Shown here in pieces: positions 33,070-44,225 of a stretch of DNA of 64,000 bases. The notes under the pieces are model-generated. The model did not search any database and was not told the DNA's origin. It saw only the letters and a program-made list of their open reading frames with translations. Origin of the DNA: Aspergillus flavus (lineage: Eukaryota; Ascomycota; Eurotiomycetes; Eurotiales; Aspergillaceae); contig NC_092408.1 in assembly GCF_009017415.1 (NCBI RefSeq), forward strand, positions 2,356,001 through 2,420,000, given 5' to 3'. Position 1 is the first letter of the stretch. Each line of letters opens with the position of its first letter. The position numbers and the translations under genes are program-made.

Positions 33070-34296
33070 TCAAACAACCATGATAGGGGGTATCATCTGG
33101 ACACGAACCTGCATATCCATGGCTGCTGAACGACCAGCCTCGAGTACTTCCTCATGGTTTGCTTTGCCCTCCTGCAAAATAGCGTCTAGCTCTTCAACAC
33201 CCTTTCCCTGTAGGAGACGATCGTCCCCACGAGGAACGGGAGAGAGAACAGCACAGTTTGTTACCAAGCTAAGTGCTAAGACTCTAATGCCACAGTGCCT
33301 GGCGACAACAATTTCCGGCACAGTTGACATGCCAACCACATCTGCACCGAGTTTGTGAAGCATGCGGCATTCGGCCCTGGTTTCGTAACTGGTTTGCTTC
33401 AGAATACGATGCCTTGCAATGGTACAACCTGAGTACTTACCTGGGTCCTCCAACGAAAGCATACACACCTTCATGCAGCCTTCGCTGGCTTTCTGCATGC
33501 ATCACCTCACCCCAAGCTGCATGCACGTGACGTCTAAGTTCGAGGTCGTAGGCATCGGACAGAGGGGGGAAACGAGGACCGAACTCTTCGGCGTTCGGTC
33601 CTCGGAGTGGATGAGTGCCTGCCAAACCGGCTAAGAAAATATGCTAAATGTTTATGTTAAATGGAATCTGGGAACTAGTGAAAGGAACAAACTCACATCA
33701 TTCAATAATACGATGTCGCCAACCGCATACTCTGAATTCAACCCCCCCGCAGCATTAGTCACTGTTAAATATGGTTATTAGCCAAGTCGCATATACCAAA
33801 TGTATTCAAACTTACACACTAGGGTATCAACCCCCAGCAACTTGAAAACTCGGACAGGGAATGTCACTTGGTTGATGGAATGACCCTCGTAGTAGCTTTA
33901 AGGGTGCATTTGTAAGTTGGCTAGCTTTTCCTCATGCCCTGGTCTGGGAAACTCACTGGGCACGCCCAACCATCAAAACAACAGGTACCTGCTCATCTAG
34001 AAGGCCGAAGATAAGTTTTCCTGCATGTCCGGGAACTATCTGGTGAGTGAGTATGTGGAACTCAATGTAGAGCAGGCTCGTTGATTACCTGTTAGATGCG
34101 GGAAATGTGGGATAGAAGAATAATCAAACTCTGCCCGTGGCTGATCACGAATAGTGTTTGCCAGGCCCCCCAAACCAGAGCCACACACAATTGCAACTTT
34201 AGGATTTTGCAAGGAGACTGGCAAATTCTTCCTTAGGAACGAAAGCGCTTCGTGGACTCGTTCAGACGAGCACAAGTCTCCATATGGGCGAGCCAT
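33070..34296 (-). CDS. PNP1: Purine nucleoside phosphorylase
   Basis: Six exons (34296-34089, 34035-33957, 33895-33816, 33761-33697, 33643-33441, 33388-33070) give 317 aa. Motifs of the trimeric PNP family are present: [13 protein letters not shown] near residue 35 (phosphate binding), [11 protein letters not shown] and VGRAHYYEGHS near 85-95, TNAAGGLN near 125, and [19 protein letters not shown] near 220. Phosphorolysis of inosine and guanosine releases the base and ribose-1-phosphate for purine salvage, in the cytosol. The second acceptor is chosen so that [10 protein letters not shown] is formed. All phases agree. The gene is divergent from RSM10 and converges on FCF2, whose stop is only about 240 bp away. 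Confidence 0.93.
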
Positions 34297-34793
34297 CTTC
34301 GGTCAAATAATACACTGCAAGTCCTATCTCGGAGCTGGTTACGGAATAGAAAAATGGGTGACCAGTGCCAAGAAGTGGTGGTGTACCAATCATGCGGTAA
34401 CTGTTGTGACAGAGTACGGAGTATGCTTGATCTTCCTTCTTCCTCTTCACCATTTCTTGCTGCCTTCCTCCCACCCCTGTACAATTATTTTTTTTACCCT
34501 TTACCCTTCAAATGGCATATATTGCCTTAGGCATCATCAGGTTCAGGTACCGGTACTTGGTGCTAGTAGTACTTTAGTAGTAAGGTACTAGTTGTAGTAG
34601 TAGTAATAATAATAATAATAATAGTACGAAGAAAGGCGGTAAGCAGACAGGCGAATCATGATGGTAGCCTGAAATCTCAAAAATCAGATGGAAGGGCTAG
34701 CCACGAGACACTCTTGTAACAGCATCTTTTCCTAATACTTCATGCTAATCTTAATCAGACTCCCTACTTCTACTTCTTGCTCAATGTACTGAA
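34297..34793. promoter_or_regulatory. Divergent upstream region PNP/RSM10
   Basis: About 500 bp between opposite start codons. It carries a TAG/TAA trinucleotide run at 34594-34624 and a short T-run near 34488. Nothing else is recognisable. Confidence 0.45.
34594..34624. repeat. (TAG/TAA)n trinucleotide repeat
   Basis: Three to four GTA/TAG triplets pass into about six TAA triplets. It lies upstream of RSM10. Confidence 0.9.
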
Positions 34794-35883
34794 ATGTCTT
34801 TGCTAATCAACCCTCGCCTGTTGACCAGGACTGGCAAGCAATCGCTGGTATTACTTGCTTCATTTAGTACACCTCGAGTGACAATGCTAATAATTCGACT
34901 TAGTTCGCAGTGCCCGCTCGCAGCATCGCTTTGCCAAGTAGCCCAGACGTTATTGATAAATCAAACTTCAAAGTTTCTCAGAGCATAGCTAAGATATCAC
35001 CGCTGTAAGTGGCCCCTGTATAGTATTCGACACAAGCTCTGGCTGATTTTCGAATACCCCTAGCTCAACGGAACGGGACCAACAGCCTGCATCATGTACC
35101 AAAAATTGGTCAGTCATCACAACCTCTTCTCAAAGATCAATCACTAGGAGAGACATGCACTTACCCTTGCAACAGGGCCGAGCGCCTGGACGGTATCAAC
35201 GCTAAATCCCGGCTGCCACGAAGCGTGCAAGCGGTGTATTTGCGGCCTCTCCGACGGAAAGCCGAATATGGATTGCCGGTTTGCGACCTTCAACTTCGAT
35301 CGTATAGCGTTCGAAATGTGGAGTTCTTCGCTGATTTCGCTGTGCGTGCTGCCTATTACTTAAAACTTCCTGTCTCCGGGCCTGTGCCTCTACCACGCAT
35401 CGTTGAACGTTGGACATTCCCTCGAAGCAATTTCGTGCACAAGAAGAGCCAGGAAAATTTTGAGCGGATCACTCTTCGCCGACTGATTCAAATCAAGGAT
35501 GGTAGCCCTCAGGCTGTGCAGACGTGGTTGGCATTTTTACGAAAGCATGCTTTATATGGAGTGGGTATGAAAGCTAATGTTTGGGAACACGAGAGCCTTG
35601 GTACGCTATAATCCTTCTACTCCGTTTCTTTTTTCTTTCTCCTTTCCCCCCCCCCCCTCCCTTACTCTGTATCGCCCTAGGGTTTAGTAACTAACCCATG
35701 TCTACAGACGTGTTCAAGAATATAGATAACGCAGTCCCTGAGGTTGAAGGGTCCCTCGAGCCTCATCTATCACACTTCGGTCAGCGGGGAGGTGAAGGGA
35801 CGCAGAGTCCGATACCTGATCTTCTGGGCGACATGCGACTTCCTAAACACAGAAGTCCACTAAGCAGCGTCCGCGAAGGCTGA
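34794..35883 (+). CDS. RSM10: Mitochondrial small-subunit ribosomal protein uS10m (Rsm10)
   Basis: Five exons (34794-34847, 34904-35004, 35064-35108, 35176-35600, 35708-35883) give 266 aa. The N-terminus MSLLINPRLLTRTGKQSL is basic and hydroxylated with no acidic residues, a good mitochondrial presequence. The S10 domain in exon 4 shows LPRSVQAVYLRPLRR, VCDLQLRSYSVRNVEFF, GPVPLPRIVERWTFPRS and KSQENFERITLRRLIQIKDG. It is a structural protein of the mitoribosome small-subunit head. After VWEHESL the last exon adds about 58 residues with no recognised domain. Intron 4 contains a long T/C stretch with a run of 12 Cs. The first three exons were found by phase matching, so the presequence is less certain than the core. 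Confidence 0.9.
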
Positions 35884-36198
35884 AATCAAGCCAATAGCTC
35901 CCTATATACTCTGCCATTTCAGTGCTTCCCACATAAATCTCTGTATTTCTACTTTTACCCTTATATTTTAGTCGGTTCTCAACCCATATTGTATTATTCT
36001 ACACGATGACGATTGCTTGGATCACAGTTGTTGCTTTGAATAGTGTAAACATAGAATTCATATAATGTGGTAATGGCAACTTGTCTCAGCAAGCAGTGAG
36101 TCACGTGCCCAATCCATAACATTGAACGGCTGTTCTAAGGGAACGTGGGACAAATGCATCAATGCTCGAATTTTCTCATTTCAAGGTAGCCACTGGAC
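35884..36198. other. Intergenic gap RSM10-MSW1
   Basis: About 315 bp between two same-strand genes, holding the RSM10 3' UTR and the MSW1 promoter. No feature was seen. Confidence 0.45.
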
Positions 36199-37651
36199 AT
36201 GCATGTCAGCCGCTATGCATCATACTGCCGGCGCGCTCATAGAGCGACAAATGCCCTCTTGCAGTCGAGGACTATTAAGTTCAATATGAAAGGCCATCTC
36301 CGAAGATGGGGTAGCTCAGTTACAGCGCAGCCATCACCAATATCATCTAGTCAGACTATATTCTCTGGGATCCAGCCAACTGGTGTGCCGCACTTGGGGA
36401 ATTATCTGGGTGCTTTGCGTGAATGGGTCAGGCTACAGGACAATGCTACCGAGGGGACGAGATTGTTTTACTCCATCGTCGACTTGCATGCCTTAACTGT
36501 ACCACAAGATAGGTGTCAATTAAAGAAGTGGCGTAGGGAGGCGTTTGCGACACTTCTCGCTGTAGGCTTGAACCCCGATCGCTCAACCATTTTTTACCAG
36601 TCGGCTGTACGTCCATTATGCTCTATTGGAACCCAATGCTCTACATTCCCATCCAAGCGCTCCCATTAACTATGGCCAGGTTCCTGCTCATACTGAATTA
36701 TATTGGATCCTGAGTACGGTAGCTTCTATGGGATACCTATCACGGATGACTCAATGGAAGGTGAGCAATAGTGGACATTGAAAATTGAGGCGCAATTTGT
36801 CTTAGAAGGCAAGCGAATGTAACTATTGGAAATGGACCTTGAAGTTGACTACATATAGAGCAAGTTGCAACTACCGGAAAACACAAGCCTGGATCATTCA
36901 GCTGCCAGGTCTAAGCTACGGCTTGGCTTATTCTCTTACCCTGTATTGCAAGCAGCGGACATCTTAGTGCACAGGTTCGGCAGCTAATTACAAGTGTCAC
37001 TGTGAAGCTGTACTGACACGGGCAAGGGCTACTCATGTACCTGTTGGGGAGGATCAAAGACAGCATCTTGAGTTTTCTAGGTATACTGCTAATAGCTTTA
37101 ACCATCTCTACGGTCATATCTTCCCATCTCCAGAGGCACTCATCTGTAAGCCTCCTACGCGCTAACCAGAAATGAACCTTAGAACTGTGCTAACTTATAC
37201 AGCACCTGCGAAGCGAGTTATGTCTCTCAAAGAGCCCACCTTGAAAATGTCCAAGTCGCACGCCGACAGCCGATCGAGGATCCTCCTTACTGATTCACCT
37301 TATGATATTCATAGGAAAGTTAGGGCTGCCCTAACTGACTCAGACGCAAGCATAACTTATGATCCTGTCCGCCGGCCGGGCGTTTCTAATCTTATAGAAA
37401 TTCTAAGCCATCTCGACGGAAGATCCTGCGACGACTTATCTTTGGAATACAAATCGGCGAGCCTTCGGGCTCTTAAAGAAGACCTGGCAGGTCGAATCTC
37501 TGATCACCTGCAAGGAATAAGAGAGCGGTACTATTCGCTCATGGAAGACAACTCTGGTTATCTGGATACTGTCACAGAGCAGGGTGCCCAGGCTGCACGT
37601 GCCAATGCCGATGTGACTATGAAACAGATTAGAAAAGCCATGGGGCTGTGA
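36199..37651 (+). CDS. MSW1: Mitochondrial tryptophanyl-tRNA synthetase
   Basis: Five exons (36199-36606, 36680-36760, 36859-36974, 37027-37145, 37203-37651) give 390 aa, a bacterial-type TrpRS size. The N-terminus ([19 protein letters not shown]) is Arg-rich, as expected of a mitochondrial presequence. Class I signatures are present: [20 protein letters not shown] (the HIGH equivalent HLGN) near residue 55, [29 protein letters not shown] near 205, and [11 protein letters not shown] (KMSKS) near 260. It charges mitochondrial tRNA-Trp. The third intron has an atypical donor (AG|gttcgg), but the join restores [17 protein letters not shown] second in-frame ATG at 36286 is an alternative start. 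Confidence 0.93.
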
Positions 37652-38943
37652 GGGCTATTCATCATTACTACCAGGGCATTCATGACTATACATGGCCTTT
37701 GCTATTCCAAATGAACAGCGAATGGTCCCGATCAAGGCGATAGCGCCAGCGTTTGCGTGTACGTACCTATCATGTATTTATACTGTACTATAATCTCTCC
37801 AGACTATCCCTAATTTTACAAGGAATGGTAAGCCGGCCATATAAGGTGAGGGTCGAAGCAGCCTTTTTGTGTAGGGGAATAGTGGATTCGCTATCACTTG
37901 ACGTACTTTTTTGCTTCTTTTATGACAAAACCGCTCCCAAGTATTTGTTGCCTATCGTAGGCAACACAATAAATGCGTGGCACACGTTGCATGATAATAC
38001 ACAAATTACAGGTTGACTCCAGAAATCCAGTAGAAAGAGACATTGACTAGTACGGCGTTTGTCAGTATTTGCGGTGTGGTATATGATGTGATGTTGTTTG
38101 ATTTGTGGTAAAAGTTTATCTAAAGGTCCCGAGACCTCCGATAACACGGAGTTAGTTGGGCTGACTCCCGAGCCAGCCGATTTCCCGGCAATGCCGCAAA
38201 CTGTACTACTCTGTACCGGAAGGCCCTTTGTCAGTTGTCTGACGCCGTGAGCTTTCCTCACTGTGCCTAGAACATGTTACAAGATAGAAGAGTCTACAAG
38301 TAACAGAGGCCATATACCTAAGAACAACTAATAGTATCCAAGATATAAGCCTAGTCAGTTTACTACGTACGTACCTGTAGAATATTCTTGATATTGTAGC
38401 CTAGCGACTCTGCAGAAGGCACTGTAGTAGACGTAGAAGCTTAGCATTATTAGTACTAGTACATGATGAATGATGATGATGATGACGACTACAAGCATCA
38501 CATTCGCATAGTCCCATTGGACCAATGATCGCAAGCCCCACTCCGATTTAGCCGAGCCGGTCTAAGTGGAGACTTGCGCGATCTATAGTTGAGCAATCAA
38601 CAGTACCAGACCGCATGCAGCGTACGACATCAGTCCCAAAGATTAGTGCTTTCCGTTACCATACAAGAGCGCAGCCATGTCCCTACTAGCAATTGTACAT
38701 CAGAGCTTCCCTTTAGACCGTCTATGCCTTCTCCTTCCTCGAATTCTTTTCACCTTTCTTGGATTCTTGTCTCAACGTGAGATTGACTACTGTCTTTCAA
38801 GGTACAGTGGGCCGGAAGAGCTTTGTGCTCGTTTTCCAGTTCAGTGGCCTTGGTGAGTCCTGATTTATGGGACAAGAAGACCTGGGGCCGTCTTTCATGG
38901 GATCCGAATCAAAGAAATAAAAAAGAATAGGAGAAATAGCACG
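37652..38943. promoter_or_regulatory. 1.3-kb upstream region of the aspartyl protease gene
   Basis: The region holds the MSW1 3' UTR and the protease promoter. Frames of 60-110 codons on both strands have no recognisable content. A GAT-trinucleotide run occurs near 38465-38490, followed by a G+C-richer imperfect inverted repeat at 38527-38583. Confidence 0.45.
38527..38583. repeat. Imperfect inverted repeat (57 bp)
   Basis: Three nested pairs can form one hairpin: GATCGCAAG (38527) with CTTGCGCGATC (38573), CCACT (38538) with AGTGG (38565), and TTAG (38548) with CTAA (38562). The loop is G+C-rich (CCGAGCCGGT). It lies about 360 bp upstream of the protease start codon. Confidence 0.7.
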
Positions 38944-40533
38944 ATGCAGAAGTCCTGGCTTGTTTTGCTCGTTGCTTGCCTTGGCTTGCAAGGGACAACA
39001 GCGCTGACACTCCACCGAAGAGACCTTCCGGCCGTTGTCTCGCTGGATATCAAACGAAATAACGCAGTCGACCCTGTGGCTAGAGACCGGATGAGACGAA
39101 AGCGCGACAAGACTGTTGAGCAGAATCTCGATAATGAGGTATGTCGGCCAGAACATTAAATTGATGTATGTCCGCTAATCTACCCCGTAGGAAACGTTAT
39201 ATTTCTGTAACATAACGCTGGGCACACCAAAGCAAAGCCTGCGGTTAGTCCTTGATACAGGAAGCAGTGACCTCTGGTGTAATGCAGCGAATTCGACGCT
39301 TTGCTCATCTAGAGATCAACCTTGCAATGCCTCGGGGTCTTACGACCCAAGTTCATCTTCATCATATGCCTATACATCTTCGGACTTCAACATATCGTAC
39401 GCTGACGGCACTGGAGCCGCCGGTGATTATGTTACGGATACTATCCACATTGGAGGTGCTACTGTCAAGGACTTCCAGTTCGGGGTGGGTTACTCGTCTA
39501 GCTCCGCCGGTAGGTCGATGCCGTCCTTCTCTGCAGTATTTAAGCAAATCTATGTTGTTTATTAACCTTCCTCCTTTATCCAGAGGGTGTTTTGGGAATA
39601 GGATATACAGCGAACGAAGTCCAGGTTGGCCGGCTCGGTAAAAGTGCCTACGCAAATCTTCCTCAAGCGATGGTCAAAAACGGTCTAATCCAGTCGAATG
39701 CTTATAGCCTTTGGCTCAATGACCTGGGAGCAGATACTGGCTCGATTTTATTTGGAGGCGTTAATACGGAGAAGTATCATGGGGAACTGCAAACTTTGCC
39801 GATTCAGACAGTCAATGGGGTCTATTCTGAGTTCATTATAGCACTGACTGGTGTCTCATTGAGCTCAGCATCAAGTCACCATAATTATTCATCTTCCGAT
39901 GCTCTCCCAGCCGCGGTCCTGCTTGACTCAGGAAGTTCTCTGACCTATCTTCCAAATTCCATTGTGCAAGACATCTATGATGACCTGGGTGTCACTTATG
40001 AGTCATCCAGCGGTGTTGGCTATGTGCCATGTAGCCTGGCACAGCAAAATATTAATGTGACCTACACTTTTTCGTCGCCTATTATTACAGTTGGAATTGA
40101 TGAACTCGTTCTAGATGCAGGTGATCTGCGATTTCGAAATGGCGCGCGTGCATGCATTTTTGGCATTGTACCAGCCGGAGATAGCACTGCTGTCCTGGGG
40201 GATACGTTCCTACGCAGTGCATATGTTGTATACGACCTATCCAACAATGAAATCTCCCTGGCCAATACCAAATTTAACTCCACCAAGGATAATATCTTGG
40301 AAATTGGAACTGGCGATGATTCCGTCCCTGGAGCCACCCAAGTTTCAAATCCCGTCACATCTGTTGTGGCCGATGGGTCAGGGGCCAGGATCGGGGGTCC
40401 AACTGGTGAGATCTTCACTGATATACCTTCAGCAACAAGTTCTGGCGGCGCTGCAGCACCTGCCGGGCCAACAGATGTTCCAAAGCACTTGGTTCTTGGT
40501 GCAGCGGCTATTGGATATGTGCTCGCTTTTTGA
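38944..40533 (+). CDS. GPI-anchored aspartyl protease (yapsin-like)
   Basis: Three exons (38944-39138, 39191-39509, 39584-40533) give 487 aa. There is an N-terminal signal peptide (MQKSWLVLLVACLGLQGTTA) and a basic propeptide with a likely dibasic processing region (RMRRKRDK). The A1 protease domain has both catalytic motifs, VLDTGSSDLW near residue 87 and LLDSGSSLTYLP near 286, plus AVLGDTFLRSAYVVYDL near the end. The tail is Ser/Gly/Ala-rich and ends in a hydrophobic stretch (LVLGAAAIGYVLAF), consistent with a GPI-anchor signal. Yapsins sit at the plasma membrane or wall and process cell-surface proteins. It is an ordinary member of the family, and the substrate is unknown. Confidence 0.92.
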
Positions 40534-40966
40534 TGTAGATGAATTTTCACCAGCAAATATCTTGTGTTCTTGCTTAATTTTCTACTTGTTAGAGCCCACT
40601 GGCTGTATGCTACATGGTGATACCCTAGATCTTAGCTCTTTTTCTTCCTTTTCTCCCTTCTTCCCCCCTTTTTTGGAACCGTATCCGACAGTGTCTTGTG
40701 ATCTTTTTTGTGGACGTCTTTCTCAGTAGGGTTGACGATTCGCCTGTACATATTCCATTGGTATTTATATCGAACATTCCATACAGCCTGATCTACTCCA
40801 AATATATCGTGATTTCTCCGCGTTGTATGTACTACAAGCTTTCTATAATTCCTTCATTCCCCACTTACCCGTTCAAAGGTTTCCGCTCCCTAGCTTCCTT
40901 CCCACCTCAAGGACAAAACATTGTTAGCGAAGAGTTATACGGTCCTCAACACCGGATCATGTGCCA
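40534..40966. other. Intergenic gap protease-MTQ1
   Basis: About 430 bp with a plus-strand T/C-rich stretch near 40638-40670. It holds the protease 3' UTR and the MTQ1 promoter. No gene was seen. Confidence 0.45.
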
Positions 40967-42143
40967 ATGCCACGTATTTCTAACCTAACTATCCTAAGAG
41001 CCTACAAGCAGAATCCACTCCTTCCTGTATTACTCCGAGAATGCCGATCGCATGACTCTGCAAAGAATGAACTTCGCTGGCTCCAGGAGAGGGCCAGTCG
41101 CTCGATTTCGTCCAAACAGGTTACGCGGTCTACCCTTGCCCCTTTGGGATGGAGAAGGCTCCTTAGATCGATGTGCCATGCTCGATCAAAAGGAATGCCT
41201 CTGCAATATATCTTAGGCGATCAACCCTTCGGCGAGCTCGACATTCTATGTGAAAAGGGTGTGCTAATTCCAAGGTACACCCAACTGCCTATTTTTGATC
41301 TAAAAATATTACCGACGAAACAATATGTCTAATGCGTTGTTTTTCCTCTAGAGCAGAGCAGAAACAGAGGCATTCACTATACAAACTGCCAAATTGATCT
41401 TGAACAACGTTCAAAAGCATGGGCGTCATGAAGCTGGTCAACAGCAGCGTTCCTTGCGTATAGTTGATCTCTGTACAGGTAGTGGCTGCATAGGGCTACT
41501 CCTGCATGCGCTTCTTGCCCCTCATATCGATCAGCTTTCAATTCTTGGGGTTGATCTTAGCCCTGCAGCTATTGCACTAGCCAACAAGAACCTTGCGCAC
41601 AATATTCAACGAGGTCTACTTTTAAACCGTGCTGCTACTGAGGTTTCTTTCCAGCGCGGGAACGTTCTCCCCCATGATAGCAGTGGACTTCCTTCGGCAA
41701 GGGAGGTGCTGTGCAATCACCAAGGGCTTCCCTCTGAAATAGAGCCAAAATGTGACGTTCTCATCTCAAACCCGCCATATATATCCCCTGAATCATTTCG
41801 AGACGGTACTACCTCACGTAGCGTCCGACTTTTCGAACCAAAGCTTGCATTGGTTCCTCCGCTCGGAGACTCTATTATGGGATCAGGTCATGATAGACAG
41901 GAGGACCTTTTCTACTATCACATCATTTTGCTATCATTTCAGGTTCGTACGAAGCTTTTGGTGCTTGAGTGCGGCGACCGCTCACAAGCTACGCGGGTAG
42001 CTGCTATTGTCAAAACACTGTCCAGCGGCTATCAGCTGAATGCCCTGTCCATCAAGATCTGGTCTAGTTCTGGGACATTTATTGGTGACGAAACGCCCCC
42101 CGAGGATGGGCCATGTGCAGTTGTTGTGACAGCCATTCAATAG
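40967..42143 (+). CDS. MTQ1: HemK-type peptide-chain-release-factor methyltransferase
   Basis: Two exons (40967-41274, 41357-42143) give 364 aa. Diagnostic features are GMPLQYILGDQPFGELDI near residue 80, then the PRxETE region spanning the intron (LIPR|AETEAFT), the SAM-binding motif I IVDLCTGSGCIGLLL near 135, and the catalytic NPPY in ISNPPYISPESF near 240. HemK/PrmC enzymes methylate the Gln of the GGQ motif of release factors; the version with this architecture in fungi is the mitochondrial Mtq1. The usual RPETE is read RAETE here if the acceptor at 41357 is right. This is the last gene before the A+T-rich block. The start at 40967 is an ATG; a GTG two codons upstream is ignored. Confidence 0.9.
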
Positions 42144-43070
42144 ATGATTATATTGGTGCCATCTACCTAGAATTCTGAGTATAAGAAAGAGAAAATAGGA
42201 TAGCGGTGTCAAAGATATCTACTATCAACTTATCAAGTATAGAGGCATTGTTAATTAGATAAGGGTATATAGGTAAGAAAAGGCGAAAAGCAGGTAATAA
42301 ATATTATAAGGATAAAAAAACTAATTTTTACTCTTTTACTACTACTAATAGAGTATTAATTTATATTAGTAGGGAATTTTAATTATTTAAAATGATCTAG
42401 AATAAAGTTCTATTAATTATCAAGTAATTTTATGATAAACTATAATTTTATATTTAGATTTAGTTGATTATTGTAATAATGATTAATCTATATTAAATAC
42501 TAAAAATATTAGGGTATAGCTTTAAATAGACAGGTTAATTAGAGCTAATATATAGATAAACTATAGATTAAATTATATATAAATAAATAGATAAATATAT
42601 AATTTAAGAAGTTATAATAGAATTGTTATAGATCCTTATCCAGTACATCTTATTAGAGGTGAATATATAAGATAGAATAATAATAGAATAATAATAATTA
42701 ATTTTTAAATAAAAGATATCTAATAAATTATTTATCTAGTAATTATTTAAAAAGAGCTATAGATACTAATAATAGCTCTATTATATAATATTTATTTTAA
42801 AATCTACTTTAAAAAAATATATTAAAAGATATATAGTACTATATTCTATAATTAAATATATTCTATTTTTTATTTCTAAAAAAAATATAATAGAAATAGA
42901 TATTTTAAAAATATATAAAAAATATTTATTTATATATTTAATTTAATTTTTTATAATTAATATAGATTATTATTATAGAGTTATCTTTAATAATAAAACT
43001 AGTTTTAATTTATTTATACTCTTTAACTATTAGATATATATTTAATAAATCTAATTTTTTAAACTTAAGT

Positions 43071-43200
43071 CTAATATTAATAGTGATCTTATTTTAACTA
43101 TATTTTTATAATATAATAGCCTAGTATTAATAGTAGTTTTATATTAACTATATTTCTATAATATAGTAGTCTAGTATTAATAGTAGTTCTATAGTAATTT
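43071..43200. repeat. 50-bp tandem repeat, about 2.6 copies
   Basis: Units at 43071-43120, 43121-43170 and a partial third from 43171 each open with CTARTATTAATAGTRRTYTT. Most differences between units are transitions. Confidence 0.85.
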
Positions 43201-44225
43201 CTATTTTACTAAAACTATAACATAGTAATAATAGAAACTAATAGATAATTTTAGATTAATAATTATTAAAATATTATTTATTAACTAATCTTAGATTTAA
43301 TAATAAAGCTTTAAATATAATATATTAATTATTAGTCTATATATATTAAATTATATTTAGACTTAAAATATTAATAATATATCTTTTTAATTATCTAGTA
43401 GTAAAAAAACTTTAATTAAAAATATTTTATTAACAAAAATTAATTTTAAAAGTAAAATAACTATAAAAAATAGTTAAAATAAATAAAGAATATAATTACT
43501 TGGCTTATTAATAATACTAAAAAATAATTAAAAAATTAAAAAATTTAAAATATAGTTTAAAAAGTTAAATAGATTTATAATAAATAATAAAATTATTATT
43601 ATCTAATTTAGTACTTAGATTAAAGTATTAATATTTAAAAATATAATCAAAAAAATAAAACTAATAAAAATTAAATTTTTTAATAGAATTTATTTAAAAT
43701 TATAGATATCTTTAATATAAATAAATGTATATATTTATATAAATAGAAGAAATCATATTAATAAAATTAATAAAATTATTTCTATATCTATTTATTTATA
43801 TAAAATAATATAAAACTAGTTTAAAGTATATATTTAAAAAATATTATAAAATTATACTAGATAATTAGTTAAATATTTTATAAAAATTATTTATTAATTT
43901 AGAAAATCTATATAAATATTTTAAATAAATTTTTAAAAATATTAATACTAAAGCTATAGCTAAATATAAAATAAAAATAAATATATTAATAAAATAATAT
44001 ATTAATCTATATAGTAAAATTTTAATAAATTATATTTATAATAAACTAAAATAAAAAGATTAATATATTAATCTTTATAAATAATTTTAAAAAATATATA
44101 AAAAATAAATTTATATAAATAAATTAATAGTAAATTATAATATAAAATCATTATAAAATTAATTAAAGAATATATATAATATATACTAAATTATAAAAGA
44201 AATAGTTTTAATAATACTAAATATT

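Noticed and set aside
37753..38261. Frames of 87 and 113 codons on both strands between MSW1 and the protease gene
   Set aside because: They overlap each other, lack known domains and have no splice partners.
1..42143. Secondary-metabolite or other functional gene cluster
   Set aside because: The gene contents are unrelated housekeeping functions; no synthase, cytochrome P450 or transporter group is present.
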